DNA of 64,000 nt from Bog-473 sp963800725 (GTDB lineage: Bacteria > Actinomycetota > Acidimicrobiia > Acidimicrobiales > RAAP-2). Made by a program: the position numbers and the translations under genes. The stretch covers positions 1 to 64,000 of the forward strand of contig CAWDCE010000018.1 of assembly GCA_963800725.1 (NCBI GenBank). Reading direction: 5' to 3'. Of this stretch, positions 59,586 through 64,000 are shown piece after piece (positions within the stretch are counted from its first letter, which is position 1; every line of letters begins with the position of its first letter). A model generated the notes under the pieces. That model made no database searches. It was not told where the DNA came from and was given only the letters and a program-made list of their open reading frames with translations.

Positions 59586-60364
59586 GTGAGACGCGCGAAG
59601 ACACTCGGTGTCACGGGGAGAGCATCCACAGTGCCGCTCCTCGCGGTTGGCTGCCTTGTCGGGGTAATCGCGACGACATCGACGCCCGCCTCCGGCGCCA
59701 CTGGCTTCGCCAATGAGTCGGCCAGTTCCATTGTCGCCGCGGCCCGATCCGCCATGACCTCGGCCGGCGCCGTGAGCGCAACAGGAACCGACACCGAAGA
59801 CGTCGCTGGGCTCGGGACGGTCCACTACACGGTGACCAACTATTCGGGGCCGACTGCCGGAAGCCAGGTGCTCAAGTCCACCGGTACGCAAACCCACTCG
59901 AGTTCGGCGGCCCCGTCGGAAACCACATTGATCAAAAACGGCGCGCTCTATGTCAACGCCAATGCACCTTTTTGGTCAGGCTCGGCAGGCGTCCCCCAAC
60001 AGACCGCCGCGCTCATGGCCAACAAGTGGATCTCGATCCCGAAAGGCAGTGCCCTCTATGCCCCGCGTCGGCAGACCTGACGATGGCCAGTTTGACCAAG
60101 GACATGTTTGACGCAACGACCTACCACAAGGGCCCGATCCTGACGGTCAACGGCATTCGCTCCGTCGAGATCACCTATACCAATCGCGGTACCGACGCGG
60201 GATCGGGATCCGCCGCCATCTCCCTCGGCGCGAAGCACTACCCGGTCACGGTAACCATTGGCGGGGTCCCGCTCAGCCTCAATGGATGGGGAACGACCAA
60301 GTCGGTTGCCGTCCCGTCGAATCCGGTGCCGATCACCAACTTCGTCGCCGCGACCTCGAAGTAA
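59586..60364 (+). CDS. Secreted protein (possible lipid-binding LprG-like or unknown), frameshifted near 60065
   Basis: About 259 residues. GTG 59586 has AAAGGAG upstream and starts MRRAKTLGVTGRASTVPLLA with a long signal peptide ending TPASGATG. The mature part has VAAARSAMTSAGAVSATGTD and SETTLIKNGALYVNANAPFW, and, after an indel near 60065, ADLTMASLTKDMF, PILTVNGIRSVEITYTNRG and VTIGGVPLSLNGWG. The pattern of a beta-sheet with 'kgt...l...g.ly' is reminiscent of LppX/LprG-type envelope proteins, but I cannot assign it with certainty. Confidence 0.55.
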
Positions 60365-60450
60365 CCCTTCTCCGAGTCGCGCGGGCCGGGTGTGGCCTGC
60401 GGTGCGGCGGTGGCGACTCGGTCAAGATGTCGTGGCGACTTCCGACCCGC

Positions 60451-61173
60451 TCAGCTCCCGTTCGCCGGCGGTGCCGCGACCAAGGTGGCGAAAGAAGCCC
60501 GATCATGTTCAAGCGCCTCTCGGATCGCCTTGATGGCGCCGGCGCGTACCCGAGTCTTCGTCGCCGCATCCGCGTGGCGATCGAGCCCCGCCACGTCATT
60601 GGCCAGCGACGCGGTGGTCGCCGACAGTGCATCGGCTGGCACCACGCGGTCCAAGAACCCGGCGGCACACGCGTCCGCCGGCGAGAAGGGTTCGGCCAGG
60701 ATCACGGCCCGGTTGACCGCGGCGGGGGTGAGTCGTTGGCGACAGAATTCGATGGCGGTGAAGGGCATGGTCATCCCAATGGCCACTTCGTTGGCGACTA
60801 TCCGAAATGGGCCGTCCACGCCGACGCGGTAGTCGCCACAAAGCAACAGGAACGATCCCATGGCCACCGCGTGGCCGGTGCAGCCAATGATGACCGGGGA
60901 CCGATATTCGAGCAGTCGGATCCCGAGCACGAAACCTTCTTCGACCAAGCGTGCCGTCTCCGCTCCGCCCGCCCGCATGACTTGAAGGTCGAAGCCACCC
61001 GAAAAGATGCCTTGACGGCCGCTCAAGATGACGATGGCATCGTCGGCGTCAGCCCTATCGAGGGCCTCGTTGATAGCGGCGAGCATGTCGAAGGACAACA
61101 CGTTGGCCTTGCCGTCATCGATCGTGATGGTGGCGACACCGCGGTCGAGTTGATAGGTCACCAGTGATGGCAT
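60451..61173 (-). CDS. Enoyl-CoA hydratase/isomerase (crotonase) family protein
   Basis: 240 residues. Crotonase signatures: VATITIDDGKANVLSFDMLA, oxyanion-hole region ILSGRQGIFSGGFDLQVM, second oxyanion stretch VIIGCTGHAVAMGSFLLLCG, and DYRVGVDGPFRIVANEVAIG. The position of the usual catalytic Glu at the start of the second helix is not obvious (IGMTMPFTAIEFC), so it may be an isomerase or hydrolase rather than a hydratase. GGGAGGGAG lies 5 nt before ATG 61173. No frame break. Confidence 0.9.
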   Translation of the reverse strand: MPSLVTYQLDRGVATITIDDGKANVLSFDMLAAINEALDRADADDAIVILSGRQGIFSGGFDLQVMRAGGAETARLVEEGFVLGIRLLEYRSPVIIGCTGHAVAMGSFLLLCGDYRVGVDGPFRIVANEVAIGMTMPFTAIEFCRQRLTPAAVNRAVILAEPFSPADACAAGFLDRVVPADALSATTASLANDVAGLDRHADAATKTRVRAGAIKAIREALEHDRASFATLVAAPPANGS

Positions 61174-61252
61174 GAATGCTCCCTCCCGAGGGCAGCTTAT
61201 GGTGTCGCCCGCAGGGCTGCGGCATGGGCGGATTCACCGCTACCCTTCGCAC

Positions 61253-61672
61253 ATGTCGTATTCGACACGATGGCGCGGCGACTTCACCAACGCAGAGGTC
61301 GCATCACTGCATGCGGTGGCATTCGGCGCCCCGCACCACGGTGACGTGCTCCGAGACTGGCGGGCCATGACTGAGCGCCACAGCCTCGGTTGGGTGACGG
61401 CGAGGGAGGTCGAGGACCTCGTCGGCTTCGTCAATGTGGTGACCGACGGTGGGGTCCACGCCTGGGTGCAAGACACCATGGTCGCACCCCGCGCCCGCCA
61501 CCGGGGCCTCGGGACCGAGATGATGGCCGTGCTACGCGCCCAAGCGAGCGCGCGGGGGTGCGAGTGGCTGCACGTTGACTTCGCGTCCGAACTGTCGGAC
61601 TTCTACTGGCGCGCCAGCGGGTTCGAGCCGACCGCGGCGGGTCTCCTTCGCCTCACCCCGCCGCCGCGATGA
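61253..61672 (+). CDS. GNAT-family N-acetyltransferase
   Basis: 139 residues. LVGFVNVVTDGGVHAWVQDT and the acetyl-CoA loop VAPRARHRGLGTEMMAVLRA (R-x-x-G-L-G) near residue 85, then CEWLHVDFASELSDFYWRAS and the C-terminal GFEPTAAGLLRL. Start ATG 61253 fits the family; the frame extends to 61172. Substrate unknown. Confidence 0.85.
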   Translation: MSYSTRWRGDFTNAEVASLHAVAFGAPHHGDVLRDWRAMTERHSLGWVTAREVEDLVGFVNVVTDGGVHAWVQDTMVAPRARHRGLGTEMMAVLRAQASARGCEWLHVDFASELSDFYWRASGFEPTAAGLLRLTPPPR

Positions 61673-61754
61673 GCTCGCATGCTTCGTCTGATCAATGCCG
61701 GGGGCGGTCGCGGGATGCCGCAACCGGGCCGGAGACCTCTGCCAGACTCTGGTG

Positions 61755-62202
61755 ATGAAACACAGGGCCTCCTCGTCGATCGGTGTGCGACTCTTGATCC
61801 CGTTGGTGATCGCGGCGGCGGTGTTCGCCGCCTGCGGTTCGACTTCTCCGGGGACGTCGGCGACCACCCACTCCAAATCGAGCGGGCCCATCGCGGTGCC
61901 GGTCACGGTACCCGCGAAATCGCAAGATTTCGACCAGCGGGAGCCCGACCGCCCATGCCTTCATCGGCATCAAGGCCACCGGCAAGTCGGGCATCACCGC
62001 CAAGCAACTGGCGACGGCCATGGGGATTCCCAACTCCAAGACCATGCCGTGCGCGTCGGGAGCGATGTACACCTCGGGCGGTCAGGTCGCCGTTGGGGTG
62101 TATTTCTTGGCGGGGGCGACGGCGGCGGATCAATCCACCTCGGCGGCGACGATGGAGGCGACGGGATTGTTCAGTGACGTGACGGTGCAGCCGCAGAGCT
62201 AG
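61755..62202 (+). CDS. Putative lipoprotein, frameshifted near 61930
   Basis: About 149 residues. MKHRASSSIGVRLLIPLVIA with lipobox AAC (residue about 28), then a Ser/Thr linker. After an indel near 61930 the sequence continues AHAFIGIKATGKSGITAKQL, IPNSKTMPCASGAMYTSGGQ and ATGLFSDVTVQPQS. No family recognised. The stop codon (TAG) is shared base-for-base with the stop of the opposing gene at 62199. Confidence 0.55.
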
Positions 62203-62791
62203 GGCAACGTGATGGCGGCGACGTCACGGTTGAGGGCGTCGAGTGTCGCCTTGGCCGCCGCCACCAGGTCGCCGTTGGCCTGGGCGATCCCGATGCGATT
62301 GGTCCCGTCCCGGGTCGAGCGCAACGTCACGATGACCGGCCACCCCGTCGAGGTGTGGACGTTGCTGACCGCCATCAAGTAGCAGGGGATCTCGTAGCCG
62401 AGCTCGCGCAATGCGGCCAACGTCGCCTCGGCCCCGCCAATGAGGGGTCCGTTGGTCGAGAGGCCGATGCCGACCCGGCCGTCGTAACTGAGGTGGACCT
62501 CGCTCACCCCGTCCTTCTCACTGAACTCGGTCCACACCAAAGCGACGCGCTCGGTGTCGCGTCGGATCTCAGGCGGTGCCGTGCTGGCGTCTTCGACCAC
62601 GACGGTGGCGTCGGCAAAATAGAGGCTGGCCACGTGCATGGCCACGTCGCGCACGCGTCAGGATCCTGGTCGCGCACAAATAGGGTCACCGAGTCGACCT
62701 CGCCACTTTCGCGATGCGAGATGCCGACGTTGAGCACGCCGGGCAGTGAGCGCAGCTCGAGTTCGAAGTCCTCTTCGCTGGCCGAAATCAT
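62199..62791 (-). CDS. Unknown cytosolic protein in EAL/GGDEF operon, frameshifted
   Basis: About 197 residues restored. MISASEEDFELELRSLPGVL, SVTLFVRDQDPD, then after an indel near 62655 DVAMHVASLYFADATVVVED, GRVGIGLSTNGPLIGGAEAT, SNVHTSTGWPVIVTLRSTRD and LDALNRDVAAITLP. It is regular alpha/beta with two or three repeated strand-helix units, no membrane segment and no known family. ATG 62791 overlaps the GGDEF stop (ATGA), so it is co-translated with a cyclic-di-GMP-type module and may be its partner or effector. Confidence 0.55.
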
Positions 62792-63611
62792 GGGGCACCG
62801 GTGCCCAAGTGATCGGCCAGGCGCCCGGCGGCGAGGCGGAAGAGTTCGTCGGGGTCGGTCGAGTCAGCGCGGTGACGATGCGGTGCCAATGGTGAAGCTG
62901 ATGTGTTGGGCGTCGGGAAGGGGAAGGCTGGCGAGCCGGTCGGTGAAGGCCGAGACCTCGAGCGCGCTCGGCGTTCCACAAGATGACCCCGAACTCGTCG
63001 GCGCCGATGCGGCTCGCGGTATCCCCGCTGCGCACCGATTGGCGCAGGGTCAGTGCGAAGGTGTGCACGAGTTCGTCGCTCACCGACGTTCCGCCCTGGT
63101 CCGCTGCCGCGACGTAGCCGATCACGTGCGCCAACACCAAGGTGAACTTCCAGCCGTAGCGGGCACTCTGCATGGCTGCCGTGCGCAGCGCGGTGTCGAA
63201 ATAGCGGCGGTTGGCGATATTGGTGAGACGGTCATGGGCCCCGCCTTGGCGGGCCACATGCAGCGACAACGCAAGCTGGCACACGCTGGTCACGACGTCT
63301 TTGACTACATCGGGGACGACATCAGGCTCGCAGAAGACTCCGGGTGCCACCACGGCGCCACTCGAGGCGTCGTTGGCGACCGGCTGTCGACGCAATCGAA
63401 AGGCTTGGGTGCCAAGCGACTCGTCCCCGAGCACGACCACGGCGTCGTTCAGGTGGTAGTGCCGGGCCAAGAGATCGAGGGCCGAATAGACGAAACCGAT
63501 GCCGAATTCATTGGCCGAAAGTTGGTCGAGGAGGGCCAGGAACTGGCGTGGATCACTTCGCTCAACGGGCACGGTGGCATCCACTGCGGTCGTGCCAGCC
63601 ACCGCGGTCAA
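62788..63611 (-). CDS. Degenerate GGDEF-domain protein, frameshifted at 3' end
   Basis: About 274 residues. N-terminal 110 residues (FGIGFVYSALDLLARHYHLN, VVVLGDESLGTQAFRLRRQP) look like a GAF-type sensor. The GGDEF domain begins DRLTNIANRRYFDTALRTAA and has the signature RIGADEFGVILW, i.e. GADEF instead of GGDEF. The metal-binding DxDxFK stretch is replaced by LAHVIGY, so cyclase activity is doubtful. An indel near 62965 leads to TDPDELFRLAAGRLADHLG, stop 62788-62790. TTG 63611 overlaps the EAL stop. Confidence 0.75.
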
Positions 63612-64000
63612 CTCGACCCGTTGGCCAGGCTGAGGCTGAGCGGTTCAGCGGGGACGCTGGGTCGGAGCAAGGACAGCGGCACCCGGCCCGCTTTGAGGAC
63701 GGGTGCGAGGTCGGCGGCGGCCATCGGGACCGAGATGAGGTATCCCTGGCCGCGGTGGCACCCCGAGCTCGAGCAGCTTCTCGATGGTGGATGGTGACTC
63801 GATGCCTTCGGCGATCACGTCGACGTTGAGGGCGCGGCCGAGATGGATGATCGCCTCGACGATGGCCCGGTCGCTCGGGTCGGTGGTGATGCCTTGAACG
63901 AAACTGGTGTCGAGCTTGAGCAGGTTCACCGGCAAGCGCTTGAGCTCGGTCATCGACGCGAACCCGGTCCCGAAGTCATCGAGGGCGACCTCGACGCCGA
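63608..64000 (-). CDS. EAL-domain protein (cyclic-di-GMP phosphodiesterase-like), partial, 5' end outside window
   Basis: Only the C-terminal part is present. VALDDFGTGFASMTELKRLP, VNLLKLDTSFVQGITTDPSD and NVDVIAEGIESPSTIEKLLE are EAL motifs: the DDFGTG loop, the catalytic-lysine KLD region and the later conserved Glu (AEGIE). A shift near 63765 separates these from HRGQGYLISVPMAAADLAPV. The stop is at 63608-63610, directly overlapped by the TTG of the GGDEF gene. The EAL signature itself and any sensor domain lie beyond base 64000. Confidence 0.85.

Overview
This 64 kb window is high-GC actinobacterial chromosome. Evidence: actinobacterial-style housekeeping synteny (rpsT, lepA, hrcA, dnaJ, rsmE, HIT, phoH, ybeY, era, then recO, uppS, hemW, glyS, ppdK, dnaG, rpoD), a FolP2-type dihydropteroate synthase paralogue, an F420/LLM-type oxidoreductase, PAC2 and HrcA/CIRCE. 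Many genes appear leaderless, with a TAnnnT -10 box 6-9 nt before the start codon. The gene mix suggests class Acidimicrobiia or a relative; this is inferred, not proven. A dominant technical feature is about 30 single-base indels, mostly in G/C runs, that break or silently distort reading frames in essential genes (leuS, lepA, dnaJ, phoH, ybeY, hemW, glyS, ppdK, dnaG, rpoD). They are best read as consensus errors, so I give the reconstructed gene spans and mark each break.

Layout: 1-6.2 kb holds metabolic and secreted genes (DoxX-like tail, Zn-alcohol dehydrogenase, HTH/PNPOx regulator, acyl-CoA ligase, two secreted proteins, an IS3 remnant). 6.4-24.7 kb is the first housekeeping block: tRNA-Ala, leuS, an LLM oxidoreductase, PAC2 plus phosphotransferase, thioredoxin-TPR/folP2/holA, rpsT, then a long tightly overlapping run lepA to era, with a CIRCE operator over the hrcA promoter. 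24.7-26.4 kb is a long gene-poor tract with an AT-rich core and a structured leader.

26.4-33.7 kb is the most distinctive locus: three surface/export genes in a row. The first is a SipW-signal protein. The second is an Ig-like protein ending in an LAFTG sortase-like signal. The third is a giant adhesin-like protein of about 1,870 residues with a SipW-like N terminus, seven near-identical 333-bp Ig-like repeats plus a divergent eighth, an invasin-like domain and a glycine-rich tail.

33.8-48.9 kb is a second housekeeping block (DinG-like helicase, uppS, recO, hemW, glyS, a DrrAB-like ABC exporter with divergent MarR, ppdK, dnaG, rpoD, tRNA-Asn). Immediately after tRNA-Asn lie a decayed tyrosine integrase and a mobile mystery protein A/B (HTH plus Fic) pair, which looks like the residue of an integrative element. 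50.6-62.2 kb is accessory: SDR, histidine phosphatase, DUF6176, lipoproteins, GNATs, a two-component system next to an ABC exporter, and a crotonase. The window ends in a translationally coupled minus-strand operon: an EAL protein (running off the end), a degenerate GGDEF protein and an unknown protein.
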